Shown here piece by piece: positions 30,490-40,562 of a DNA stretch of 64,000 nt. Every line of letters starts with the position of its first letter. Within the stretch, counting starts at the first letter, position 1. Under the pieces are notes generated by a model. That model was given only the letters and a program-made list of their open reading frames with translations. It did no database searches and was not told where the DNA came from. Source of the DNA: Diplonema japonicum (taxonomy: Eukaryota; Euglenozoa; Diplonemea; Diplonemida; Diplonemidae); NCBI GenBank assembly GCA_964019335.1, contig OZ025749.1, forward strand, positions 62,001-126,000. Direction: 5' to 3'. The translations under genes and the position numbers were made by a program.

Positions 30490-30538
30490 AGTTCAACTCG
30501 ATGACTATCACAAACAACTTGCCAAGAGGGCCAAATAA
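29499..30538 (+). CDS. Small CTD phosphatase (SCP/FCP1-like, HAD family), four exons
   Basis: Joined from 29499-29925, 29969-30260, 30325-30428 and 30492-30538, the product has 289 residues. After a disordered basic N-terminus (1-110) comes the catalytic DLDETLVHSSF (nucleophile Asp117, Asp119), then VFEVVIFTASLSKYAD-type motif II (EVVIFTASLSKYADPLLDQL), FREHC...GAYVKDLSLLGRDL, IIDNSPVAYLFQAQNA and SWFEDKEDTEL. These follow human CTDSP1/2 order closely. Such enzymes remove phosphate from Ser5 of the RNA polymerase II C-terminal domain or from other nuclear phosphoproteins. Introns are 43, 64 and 63 nt, start GTATTC, GTATGT and GTATGT, and are almost pure A or GAA tracts. The IDN...QAQNA and DG-TIYHVYVK junctions restore the conserved sequence exactly. 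Confidence 0.9.
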
Positions 30539-30859
30539 AGAGGGGGGGGGGAAATAATTAAAATGCAAAAAAAAAGCTCTCGGTTTACTCCTATTTCCCA
30601 CCCCCCCCCTTTCTTGTTTTATATTTTTTTGAAGGGGGAGAAACCTGGAAACCTGGAAAGAAAAAAAAAAAAGATGGGGGAAAAAAATTAATAAGGTCGG
30701 GGGAAGAGAAAAAAAAAAGTACTTTTCTCTCTTTCTCTCTCTCCTTCTATTGGCACAGAAAATGTACAACTACCCGAAGAAAAAAGAAAATAGGGGAAAA
30801 AAAAAAAAAGAAAAAAAAAAGAGAAGAAAAACAGCCTTTTTTTTTTCGTTTTAACCTCC

Positions 30860-30891
<32 letters not shown>

Positions 30892-33244
30892 CTTCTTTTG
30901 CGCCCTCAAAAGGTCTTAAATAGGGCTCCCCTGCCTACTTCTAAACTCTCCCCTCCCCTTTGAGTGCTGAAAGTAAAAACACGTTTTTTTTTTCCCCCCC
31001 TCTTTTTTTTTTTCTTCCTCCTTGTTTGTACTTTGGTGCTATTTCTTATTGAGATAAAGGGGGTGGTGGTGGTGTACAATAGAATTCAAAAAAAGAAAGG
31101 TGCTTCCTCATTGTCCCCCCTCCCCCTTTTTTTTTTACCTTCTTCTTCTTCGACTTGTCAGCGAGTTACCAAGTTGGCAGTAGTTTTACTGCTTTCTCCT
31201 TCCCTCTTTTTTTTCCCCCTCTCGGGGCCAACAAGATGTGGCAAAATCAGGTATCAGAGAAGAAGGGGGGGAACGTTTTTTTTTTTAAATTGATAGCAGT
31301 GTTCATAGACGGAATTGCCCCCCCCCCCCCCCCCCCAGGACATTTTTTTTGGAGCTTGATTTTTTTTTTTTTTTTTTTTTCCCCGACCGCCCTCATATTT
31401 TTTTGTGTGTTCGCAAAACATCATGTAAAAGTGCTTTTTTAGATTTTTTTTTATTCCTTTTTTTTATTCCCCTTGTGTTGAGGGGGGGGAATTTTTTTTT
31501 TTTTTGCCCTGCAAGTTGAAAAGAAATTTAAAAGCTACAGCTCTTAGTTCATAGCACGGGGCATGCCAACCTCCAAAACAAAACAAAAAAAATGGACGAA
31601 AAAAATAATTTTTTGTTCGGGGCGGGGGGTTTTTTTTTCTTTTCTTTTTTACGTCTTAAAAACTGCTTCATTTCCCTTCCCCCCCCCTCTTTTTTTTAAA
31701 CACGGGAATGTCTGAAAGGAGGAGGAAGGGGGGGTCTAAAAAAAACAAAATGCAATGAACGTTTTCACGTTTTATTAAAATGGAAAAAAAAAAGAATTTT
31801 TTTTTTTGAAATGATGCACGGGAAAAGTCGGGGAGGGGGAGGCACAATAGAAGAGATAAATCCAGTTCAATTTATCGCAAAGCTTTTGTGCCCACCCCCT
31901 CTCCTTGTCACACCCGGATGGAAAGAGAGGGAAAAAAAAAAATTTATATAACGAGTACGAATAAAAAAGAGATTTGGTCCATTTGAAAAAGAGAAAAACC
32001 TTTTTCTTTCTTTTTTTTTTTTGCAAGAATAATTTCCACCCCCGCCCCACCTGAGTGAATTTAGTTTTTTCTTTTTTTTTGAGAAACGGGGGGGCGGGGG
32101 GGGGGGGGGGGAAAGGGGAATCTTTCCTTTTCGTTTTTATTACTATTATAAACCTCTTGAATGAACGGTGCCCCCCCCCCCCCAAGAATCGTATTGACCC
32201 CCTTTTATTTGTTTAGTAGCCACATAAAAAAAAAATAAAGTTAACAGTTAAATTTTCGCTGCATTATCTGTGAAGAAAACCCCCCGCCCGTCAAAAAAAA
32301 GCAGTAAAAATTTTGGGGGATAAAGGTATTACTTAAGTAGTGAGGCCAAAAAAAAAGGGGGAGGGGGAATGCTGAGAAAGTGGCAATATTTTTTTATTGG
32401 AAGAAAAAAAAAAAACTAGCTGGAAGAAGTCACACGGCTGGTGTGAGACTTTCCTGCCCCCCCCCACTTTTTTTAAGTGTATATTTGGTCATTGTTCAAA
32501 GGATTCTTTTGTTTTTGTTTTTTATTTTGTTTGGCCATATGAGCAAAATTCTCAAAAAAAAACCTTGTTTTTTTTCTTCCGTAACTTCCCCCCCCCCCCC
32601 CCTTCTTCTTCTTCTTCCACTTCCTTTCCTTTTTTTCCCCCTTTCTTTTCTTCAAGCACACACGACCCCCCCCCCCCCCCCCTTCTGACCCATTTTCTCA
32701 AAAAAGAAGGGGGGGAAAGAAAAAAAAAGGAGGAAAAAAAAAGCAAAAAAAAAAAAGTAACAGGACCCCCACCTCTCACACTTTCCTCATTCTTCTCTCT
32801 TGTTCAAAAAAAAGGGTCATTCTTCACCCCCCCCCCCCCTTTCCCTTTTCTGTTTTGCTAGCTGCGAACAAAAGGCGGGGGGGGTTTTTTTTCTTATTTT
32901 AAAAATTAAAAAAAAAAATAACCGAAGAAAAAAAAAGTAAGGTAGTTTAAGAGAGGATGGGGGGGGCAAAGGTGGCGCAAAAAAAAAAGAAATGAAGAAG
33001 TTGAAGGGGGGTCACAGATTTTAACCAAGAAAAATATGAACCCTCCTTTATTCTCTCCACAATGAGAGGGGAAACCCCCCCCCCCCCCCCCCTTCCACTC
33101 AAACTCAGTCCCTCTTCTCCCATCCCCCCCCCCCCCCCCACACACACACACACACACCACGACATAACCTGCTTTTTATTTTTTATCTTTTTATTTTTTT
33201 ACTCGCAAAAAAAAGAAGAAGAAGAAGAAGAGGGAAACAAAACA
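30539..33244. other. 2.7 kb low-complexity intergenic region
   Basis: This is the longest gene-free stretch outside the array. It is a patchwork of runs of A, T, C and G (for example C runs near 31320 and 32590, a CA repeat near 33138-33157). No ORF has protein-like composition, and no tRNA, snRNA or repeat element is visible. GT...AG pairs exist but there is nothing to splice. Confidence 0.6.
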
Positions 33245-34291
33245 ATGGAAAATCTCCCGATCACAATTAACGACCACAAGCTGGGCGAGTGGCTCCACGA
33301 CCGGGAATGCGACTTCACCAAGAAACACGGCCCACAGTACACCGAGCTGACAGGGCTGGCACCCAAAATCACAAGGCTGGTGAAATACGAGATCCCGGGC
33401 CTGAAGGAGGTGATCGCAAAATGCATGAAAATCGAGGCAGAAGTGGAGCGCAAAGAAGCTGAATTGGAAAAAACAGCCAAAAGCCACGAGGAGAGCATAC
33501 GAGCGTGGGACGAATCCTTCGGCACCGACGAGAAAACAGCGAGGAGCCGCGCGAAGGAGAAACAAGAAGTTCTCGAGAGGGAAATCCACGAGGCGGCAAG
33601 ACAATGTCAACCAGCTATAATATATTACAAGGACTTTACAAGGACGACGAACCCGAACACTGTCGTTGAGCTGCGGCACCTCACCGCACTAATCAGCGAA
33701 GACCCCCGCCCCGTCCCACCCCCATCTTGTTCAATATCGTCCCGCGGAGCAGAATCTATTGATTGGGGCGATTTTGGTCTTGAAGACGAAGGACATGAAG
33801 AACAAGAAGAAAAAGAAGAAGAAGCACACCTTTCTGAGCATCACATAGTTCTCGAACCCGCCACGGAGGAGCAGATGACCAAAGATGGTGTGCTGGACGA
33901 CCTGACCGAACTCATGACTTTTTACCAGTTTGTCGATCCCACTCAAGAACACCTCTCGCTCCCACCTTTCTGTGCGGGCGGACGTGAAGCGGTGTCGAAC
34001 CTTATCGGGCTGCTTACAAGCCCAGAGTACGTGCATCTCGACATGCTGCAAAGAGAGGAACCATACCTGCACCGGCTCCTCGCCGAGGTGCGGCAAAAAA
34101 AACATCTTGCGGCCCAAACAAGGGCAAGGATACGGAAGAACACTGAAAGACTAGATAGAGCGCTACAGGGTATTTTTTTTTTTTTTTTTTTTTTTTCTTT
34201 CTTTTTTTTTTTTTCTTTCTTTCTTTTCTTTTTTTTTGTCATGTGGGTTTGCTGCCGGTCTTAGCATTAGCACTTCCCTTGTTTGTCTTAG

Positions 34292-34325
<34 letters not shown>

Positions 34326-34484
34326 AAGAAAAAAAAAAAAAAAACAGACCTCGCTGCGGCACAGCAACAGCTCGCCACGTCGCGTGAACAGGCGAGGGCT
34401 TGCAAGGAAGAGGTGCAGACCACCCTCGGCAGGTGGTACAAACCGAGAAAGGTCTACTTAGTTGGTGACATTGAGAATATTTAA
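33245..34484 (+). CDS. CDK5RAP3: C53 / CDK5RAP3 (UFMylation and ER-phagy adaptor)
   Basis: Joined from 33245-34169 and 34348-34484, the product has 353 residues (human CDK5RAP3 has 506). The N-terminal helical part contains LVKYEIPGLKEVIAKCMKIE, close to the conserved NYEIPSLKKQIAKCQ region. A single shuffled ATG8-interacting motif, IDWGDFGLE, lies at 172-180 in an acidic loop. The C-terminus returns to helices and ends RWYKPRKVYLVGDI, matching the family's Y(S)GRPVNLMG tail. C53 binds UFM1/UFL1-UFBP1 and ATG8 at the ER and takes part in ribosome-stall-triggered ER-phagy. Most homologues carry about three IDWG motifs; here only one is visible. The 178 nt intron starts GTATTT, is poly-T then poly-A, and ends ACAG. 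The first ATG after the A-rich leader is used; upstream in-frame codons are low complexity. Confidence 0.85.
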
Positions 34485-34606
34485 AAGACTGCTTACCGAG
34501 TTTTTTTTTTTCCCCCCTCTTTTTTTTTAATCTGTTCTGTTTCCCCCTCCCCATCCATGAAAGGCCACATTACACTTTAAAAAATAAAAGAAATAAAGAG
34601 AAAAGC

Positions 34607-37600
34607 ATGCCGCGGGTTTACAGCCGAAAGAAACTCGAGCAAGAGGTGGCGCAGGTGCGGAAGGTAGCGCCCCCCTCCTCAGATATGGAAGACAGTGTGG
34701 AGTCGCAGAAGGTAGTGTGGGCGGAAGGGGGCAACGAGAGGCCTTGTGTCCACGACCTCCCCGTCACGTTGTCTCCGTCCTCTAGAGCCGTCAGCCCCGC
34801 TGCCTCGACATTTGTCACCGTCGAAGGCAGTTCTGCGTGCCTGGTTGATTCGTCTTTCAGCATGTTCGGGACCACGCCTGAGGCCTCATGCTCACCGCTG
34901 CCTTCGTGTGTCTCGTTTGTGTTCTCCTCGTCTTCTGACGTGAAGACGCCGACACCGCATCCTGCCGCTCATCCAGCAGCCCCGCAAGGTCCCAGAGCAG
35001 CACCTTCAACACCCGCATCGAAGGGGTTTGCGAAGGTCGTTGAAGTAAGGGAACCGGTACACCAACCACAGGTGGAGGAGGTGAAAGCAACACCCTTTGC
35101 GTCACGGGTGGAGGAGGTGAAAACAACACCCTTTGCACCACAGGTGGAGGAGGTGAAAGCGACACCCTTTGCGCCACAAATGGGAGAAGTGAAAGCAACA
35201 CCCTTTGCACCACAGGTGGAGGAGGTGAAAACAACACCCTTTGCGTCACGGGTGGAGGAGGTGAAAGCAACACCCTTTGCACCACAAGTGGAGGAGGTGA
35301 AAGCAACACCCTTTGCACCACCTTTAAAGGTTAAAGCAACCCCCCGCACAGCTGCACCGCCGGTGATCAAGGATCCACAGGAACCCCTTCAAGCGGTAGC
35401 CACGCCTCCTGTAGAGGCAGTCAAGCCGAGGCGGAAGAAGCGAAGAGTGGAACAAACACCTTCACCGGAAGAGTTAATGCCGCTGCCCGCTGTGCAGGGT
35501 GGTGACGTGTACCTGGTGCGTCTGACGATGAAGGGGTTCAAGTCTTTCAGGGACAGGACGGTGGTGGAGCTGAGCGAAGGGTTCAACTGCGTTGTGGGGG
35601 TGAATGGGAGCGGGAAGTCGAACGTGTTGGACGCGCTGTGCTTCGTGCTGGGGATGCCCTTGAGGTACACACGGTGCAAGCACCTCAAGGACTGCATCAA
35701 CAACCAGAGCAAACAGGCCACTGTCTCCGTGGTTTTGAAGGTGGCCAGCGAAATCAAAACTGTATCAAGAGACACAGCACGAGGGTACACCCTCAACGGG
35801 ACCAAAACAACACACGACGGGGTCAAAACATTCTTCAAGATGCTCGGAGCCGACGTGACCTTCCCGCAAAGGTTCGTCATCCTGCAACAGCAAACCTCAA
35901 GCCTGTTGAACTCTACCCCTTTGGAAATGCTGCGTTACGTCGAAGACCTGTGCGGGGGGGGACAGCTCCGGGATGAGACAGCCGAACTGAAGACAAAATT
36001 GTCCGCTTTAAACCTCAAACTGGGAAACCTCAACGCAAAACACGCAGAATATCTCGAAGCAGAAGAAACGGGCAAATGCTTGTTCAAGAAATGGGAGGCC
36101 GTCCAACAAGGGTACACCGCGCTCAAAACCGCTGAGATCGACTGGTGTGTGAAGGCAGCAAGGTCGTTACAAGAAACTCTGCTCGAGACCGACGCAAAAA
36201 TACGGTGTTTGAACGACAAACACGCGAAAGCTGCAAAGTCACACACCGACGCGAAATCCCATTTCGAAGCAACTGTACGCGCCACCCACGATGCCGCAGA
36301 CAGCGTGAATAAATGCGAACGGGATATTGAAAATCTGCGTGACGATGTAAAACAAGCGCAAAAGAACCATGCCATGGAACTGAGAAAAACACGGGACTCG
36401 GAACTATCAAGGAAAGCGATCGCAATCGCCACAGAAGAGATCACCGCAAACTCGCGTACTCTCAAAGACCTAGAAACGGAAGCAGCTGTATTGCGGCAAA
36501 CCATCGCCGCCGACGGCGGTTCCCGACAATGGAGCGCGAGCTGCGGCATCGTTGTCCGGTTGATGGCCGAACTTTCGCTGATCGCCGAGAAAACCAAACT
36601 GCTGGAGGGGAGGATCGCGGGCTTGAAGCACGAGGTGGACCACGACGCAACGCTCCTCAAGCAAACCTCGAAAACCCTACAAAACTCCACCAACGACCTC
36701 CTCAAAACCGGGCATAAGATCAAACAGATCCGAGACACCGCAAAGAAACTCTCCTCATGTCCCCGCGAAACCAGATTCGAGACAACGGTGAGATCTCTTC
36801 TCGGCGGTGATGTCTTCGGCTGTGCATCACACTGGGTACGCGTGGCAATTGAGGAGCATGAAAAACCGACAAATAACGTTTTGAAGAATTGTTTGCAAGG
36901 TACAGTGTACGTGGGTGCACGTGACGCAGCACTGTCGGTGGTAGAGAAGTTCAGCGAGGGTAAAGTAGGGAGGGTATCATGTGAAATCCTCCCCCCTTGG
37001 TACGGAGACACCGCTACAGCACCGCAGCAAACCACGGCTCAAAGGTACCCTGTACCGTTGCATTCCGTCTTGCACGAGAGACAACAAAACAGCGATGCCG
37101 GGAAAAGAATCCTCGCCTTCCTTAAAAGGATTGCGTCGTCGTGGGTCATCGTGGAGAGTTTTGCAGACGGACAGCTTGCGTTGAAATCAGGACTTCAAGC
37201 CGTCGATCGCAACGGGAACCTGTACAAGAAAAACGGCGAGTACGCGACATCCGAGAACTCCTCGAGGAGATCCTGGATGCTCACTCACGACACCCCACAA
37301 GATTATGCAACAGGCGGACCCGAACAGGACGATCCGCAAACCATTTTGAAAACCCTCGAAGACGAGCAATTCAAACTGAACACGGCCGTGGTGTCTTTAA
37401 GGGAACGGAAACTCCGTCTGGAAACCAAACTAAAACAGATGCAACGGGGTCTCTCCACGCTCCACTACGAGCTGGGTTCTCTCACCCTCGCCAAGAAGCA
37501 GAAGGAAACAGCTGTCGGACACCACGATCTGCAAGGCATGGACCACCCGCTTTTACAAAAAATGTCCTACCACCAATCGCGCCTCGACAGAATCGAAGAA

Positions 37601-38629
37601 CAACTCCTCACAACCCGTTCGATACTAGAGGTGAACACAATGAGAGCGAATACATTGAAAACAGCAGAGAACGATGTAACACCGGGCAACGGGGCTGAAA
37701 GACTAGACAGTTTGAAAACCGCAAAGCAAAATTTAAAACGTGCAAACAGCGAGCTGGACGACTGCAAGGACAGGCTCGCAGTGAAAACTGAACAGAAGCT
37801 TCAATGCGATACAGCACGCACCGCGCTGAGCCGTCTTCAAGCATCTATTATGAAGGATATCAAGGAAGCCGAAACAGCTCGTTGCGAAACATCCAAAAAG
37901 CTATCGAGCATCCTCCACAACATACCGTTAAAGGATCGGACTGCCGTTGAAAGAAGCGTTGCTGCGACGACCCCGATGCGGGTGCTTCTCGATGAACAGG
38001 AAACTCTGTGCGTGAGGAAGGCCGCTCTGCAGGAAGGGTTGAAACTGCTCGACGGGGAACGCCTCTCCGTCCACCTTGAAAAAATGCGGGATTTCGTGGT
38101 TTTGAAATCGGAGGAACAATCCTGTGCTAATGAAATACACGATCGCAACATGGAGCTGGATGCTGTGATGGAAAAAAGAGCGGAGATCGTTAAAAAAACT
38201 GTTGAAACCATCAATTCCGAACTTTATTCTGTATTTAGTGCGTTGACGGAAAGGGGTTGCGGGTGTGTGTTCACAGTGCCGGACAGCAAGGGAGCGTTGT
38301 TTGCAAACGGTATCTCATTGCTTGTGAAGCCGACACCGGAAGGAGACTGGTGCGCTCCGTCGCGTCTCTCCGGCGGCCAGCGTGCTCTCACCGCTGCGGC
38401 TATATTGACTTCCTTCCGTGCTGCTTTCCCGTCGCCGTTTTGTTTGCTCGACGAGGTCGATGCCTCGCTCGACTCCTTGAAAACCGCGAAGCTTGCGCAG
38501 CTTGTCGCGAATCACCCCAAGCAAACTGTCTGCATCTCATTACGCCACCAACTGTACACCGCCGCGCAAACCATCATCGGGGTTTACCAGGAAGGCGGGT
38601 CGAGCAGGGTTGTAATGGCGGCCTTTTGA
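34607..38629 (+). CDS. Divergent SMC-family ATPase (SMC4/SMC1-like) with long N-terminal extension
   Basis: The intronless frame encodes 1340 residues. Residues 1-300 are a disordered extension with 12-residue repeats (156-239) and a basic patch KPRRKKRRVE. The ATPase head begins near 303 (VYLVRLTMKGFKSFRDRTVV), with Walker A GVNGSGKS at 331-338 and a Q-loop region RFVILQQQTSSLL. Long coiled coils flank a hinge at about 725-860. The C-terminal head has the signature LSGGQR (1254-1259) and Walker B FCLLDEVDAS (1278-1287). The strings YTLNGTKTTH, RFVILQQ and the end VCISLRHQLYTAAQTIIGVYQ point to SMC4 or SMC1 rather than SMC2 or SMC3; I lean to SMC4. Unusual are the extension, a hinge I cannot align, and GGG where the family has AAGT/IIGT after the Q-loop. 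Role: condensin or cohesin chromosome organisation. Confidence 0.8.
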   Translation: MPRVYSRKKLEQEVAQVRKVAPPSSDMEDSVESQKVVWAEGGNERPCVHDLPVTLSPSSRAVSPAASTFVTVEGSSACLVDSSFSMFGTTPEASCSPLPSCVSFVFSSSSDVKTPTPHPAAHPAAPQGPRAAPSTPASKGFAKVVEVREPVHQPQVEEVKATPFASRVEEVKTTPFAPQVEEVKATPFAPQMGEVKATPFAPQVEEVKTTPFASRVEEVKATPFAPQVEEVKATPFAPPLKVKATPRTAAPPVIKDPQEPLQAVATPPVEAVKPRRKKRRVEQTPSPEELMPLPAVQGGDVYLVRLTMKGFKSFRDRTVVELSEGFNCVVGVNGSGKSNVLDALCFVLGMPLRYTRCKHLKDCINNQSKQATVSVVLKVASEIKTVSRDTARGYTLNGTKTTHDGVKTFFKMLGADVTFPQRFVILQQQTSSLLNSTPLEMLRYVEDLCGGGQLRDETAELKTKLSALNLKLGNLNAKHAEYLEAEETGKCLFKKWEAVQQGYTALKTAEIDWCVKAARSLQETLLETDAKIRCLNDKHAKAAKSHTDAKSHFEATVRATHDAADSVNKCERDIENLRDDVKQAQKNHAMELRKTRDSELSRKAIAIATEEITANSRTLKDLETEAAVLRQTIAADGGSRQWSASCGIVVRLMAELSLIAEKTKLLEGRIAGLKHEVDHDATLLKQTSKTLQNSTNDLLKTGHKIKQIRDTAKKLSSCPRETRFETTVRSLLGGDVFGCASHWVRVAIEEHEKPTNNVLKNCLQGTVYVGARDAALSVVEKFSEGKVGRVSCEILPPWYGDTATAPQQTTAQRYPVPLHSVLHERQQNSDAGKRILAFLKRIASSWVIVESFADGQLALKSGLQAVDRNGNLYKKNGEYATSENSSRRSWMLTHDTPQDYATGGPEQDDPQTILKTLEDEQFKLNTAVVSLRERKLRLETKLKQMQRGLSTLHYELGSLTLAKKQKETAVGHHDLQGMDHPLLQKMSYHQSRLDRIEEQLLTTRSILEVNTMRANTLKTAENDVTPGNGAERLDSLKTAKQNLKRANSELDDCKDRLAVKTEQKLQCDTARTALSRLQASIMKDIKEAETARCETSKKLSSILHNIPLKDRTAVERSVAATTPMRVLLDEQETLCVRKAALQEGLKLLDGERLSVHLEKMRDFVVLKSEEQSCANEIHDRNMELDAVMEKRAEIVKKTVETINSELYSVFSALTERGCGCVFTVPDSKGALFANGISLLVKPTPEGDWCAPSRLSGGQRALTAAAILTSFRAAFPSPFCLLDEVDASLDSLKTAKLAQLVANHPKQTVCISLRHQLYTAAQTIIGVYQEGGSSRVVMAAF
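35072..35323 (+). repeat. 36 bp coding minisatellite in the SMC N-terminal extension
   Basis: Seven in-frame 36 bp units encode VEEVKATPFAPQ and variants (VEEVKTTPFASR, MGEVKATPFAPQ), followed by a degenerate eighth (LKVKATPRTAAP). Units are close to identical at DNA level, so copy number is likely to vary between strains. Each unit offers a TPF Thr-Pro site, a possible CDK or MAP-kinase target. Confidence 0.85.
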
Positions 38630-38786
38630 AAGAAGAAAAAAAAAAAGAAAAAAAATCCATCTCGCATCCTTTTTTTTTTTTTTTTTTTGGAACAATACAA
38701 AAAAAACTTTTTTTTGAATTAAAAGAAAAAAAAAAAATCCCCTCCCCCAAGGAACAAAGAAAAAAAAAAAAAAAAAAAAAAAAAAG

Positions 38787-40420
38787 ATGTCGGCGGACCT
38801 GGAGGTTGATTCCAAAGATGTCATCAAGCTGTTGATGCAGTTCTGCGAGGAGAACGGTTTGGGGAAGACGTACGAGGCGCTGCAGGAGGAGTCCGGGGTG
38901 ACGCTCAACACGGTGGAGAGCGTGGACGGCTTCCAGGCAGACATTAAGAACGGGAGATGGGACACCGTACTCAAAGCCGTGAGCTCAATGGTCCTCCCGA
39001 GCGAGAAACTATGTGATCTGTACGAACAAATTCTAGTGGAAATGGCGGAGGTGGGGGAAATGGACGTGGCAAGGCAAATCTTAAGAGAAACAGACGTTTT
39101 GAGACACATGAGCGAAACTCAACACGAACGCCACGCAAGGCTGGAAAATCTGTGCAACAAAACTTTTTTCGAGATCCGCGACGCTTACCCCAACGGCGCG
39201 AATAAAGAGAAGAGACGAGCATACCTCGCAACACAACTTTCAACAGAGATTACTGTAGCCCCAAAATCACGTTTACTGACGCTTCTCTCCCATGCTTTAA
39301 AGTACCAAAGACAAGCTGGAACCCTTCCAGACACAGCGCGGTACGACCTTTTCAGAGGTATCGTCCATGTTCACTCTGAGATCCATGAGACACACCCCAC
39401 CGCTGAAGCTCGTTCCATTAAATTCTCGGCCAACGTCACACCAGAGTGCGCGGCGTTTTCACCAGACGGATTCTTCTTCGGGACGGGCTCGCTGGACGGT
39501 TTCATCGAAATATGGGATATTGAAACAGGCAAGCTTCGCACAGACCTTTCATACCAAAAAGCGGGCAAACTTATGATGCACGACACATGTGTGTTGTGTT
39601 TGAATTTCTCCGCCGACGGGAATATGCTATTATCGGGATGTCAAAACGGTGTGATCCGTGTGTGGAAGGTTTCGACGGGGGTGTGCTTGAGAAAATTTGA
39701 GAGGGCTCATTCTAAGGGTGTCACATCGGTGAAGTTTACACGGGATGGATCGCAGGTTTTGAGTACTTCCTTCGACGGCACCGCAAAAGTTCACGGATTG
39801 AAGAGTGGGAAGGTGGGCATGAAAGAGTTTCGAGGCCATACTTCTTACGTAAACTCGGCTTATCAAAACGAATCTAGTACTTATTTATACACCTCTTCCG
39901 CCGACGGTACCGTGAGAATCTGGGATTTCAGGTCGCTCTCACTGCTGTCCACCATCTCGCCCCCGTCGTCGCACTCCTTGTCCGACCCTCCTGCTTACTT
40001 TGATGTGATTTCGATCCCACACACAGAGTTCGTTCTGCTGTGCTCCCGCAATCCTTTTATTGAAATCTTCGACACGACCATCGGGAAGGTGGTGAAGACT
40101 ATTCGGTCAGGAAAGTCCTCTGGTGGTGACTTCGTCGCGGTTGCCGTGTCTCCAAAAGGGTATGATGAAGGGGGGAAAAAAAAAATCCCCCCCTAGGGAA
40201 TGGATCTACTGTGTTGGAGAGGACAAGCTTCTCTACTGCTTCCACTATGCCAAGGAGGAGCTTTCGCATACAATGAAGGTATTTTTCCTCAAAAAAAAAA
40301 GTTTAAAAAAGTTTTTATTAGGTATCGGATAAGGACATAATCGGGTTGACGCACCACCCCCTCAGGAATTGTATTGCCACATGGGGGATGGACTCGTTCG
40401 TGAGGCTTTGGACCCCATGA
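38787..40420 (+). CDS. SMU1: SMU1 spliceosomal WD40 protein
   Basis: Joined from 38787-40159, 40197-40278 and 40322-40420, the product has 517 residues (human 513). Order: LisH motif at about 10-42 (VIKLLMQFCEENGL), CTLH helical region, a linker with LLTLLSHALKYQRQAG, then seven WD40 repeats from about 205 (CAAFSPDGFFFGTGSLDGF onward). The last exons restore SPKGEWIYCVGEDKLLYCF and DKDIIGLTHHPLRNCIATW, as in human SMU1. SMU1 works with RED/IK to activate the spliceosomal B complex, notably for short introns, which fits the tiny introns here. Intron 1 is 37 nt and contains six G, ten A, one T and seven C; intron 2 is 43 nt, A- and T-rich. The stop is 142 bp before the next start. Confidence 0.95.
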
Positions 40421-40562
40421 GGAAAAAAAAAAAAAAAAAAAAGAGGAGGCGAGGGAGAAAAAAAAAAAATCACAAAAGTTGTGGGGGGGTTTTTTTTTTA
40501 AACAGTTTTTGCATCCTATTGTTACGTTTCCAAGGCCGGAGGGGGAGGGGGCAAAAAGAAAA

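Noticed and set aside
33062-33244. N-terminal extension of C53 upstream of 33245
   Set aside because: The added residues are proline and threonine/histidine runs coded by C and CA tracts; homology to CDK5RAP3 begins at the ATG after the A-rich leader.
30539-33244. Hidden genes among ORFs of 60-150 codons
   Set aside because: All translate homopolymer tracts (poly F, K, P, G) and none shows a motif or balanced composition.
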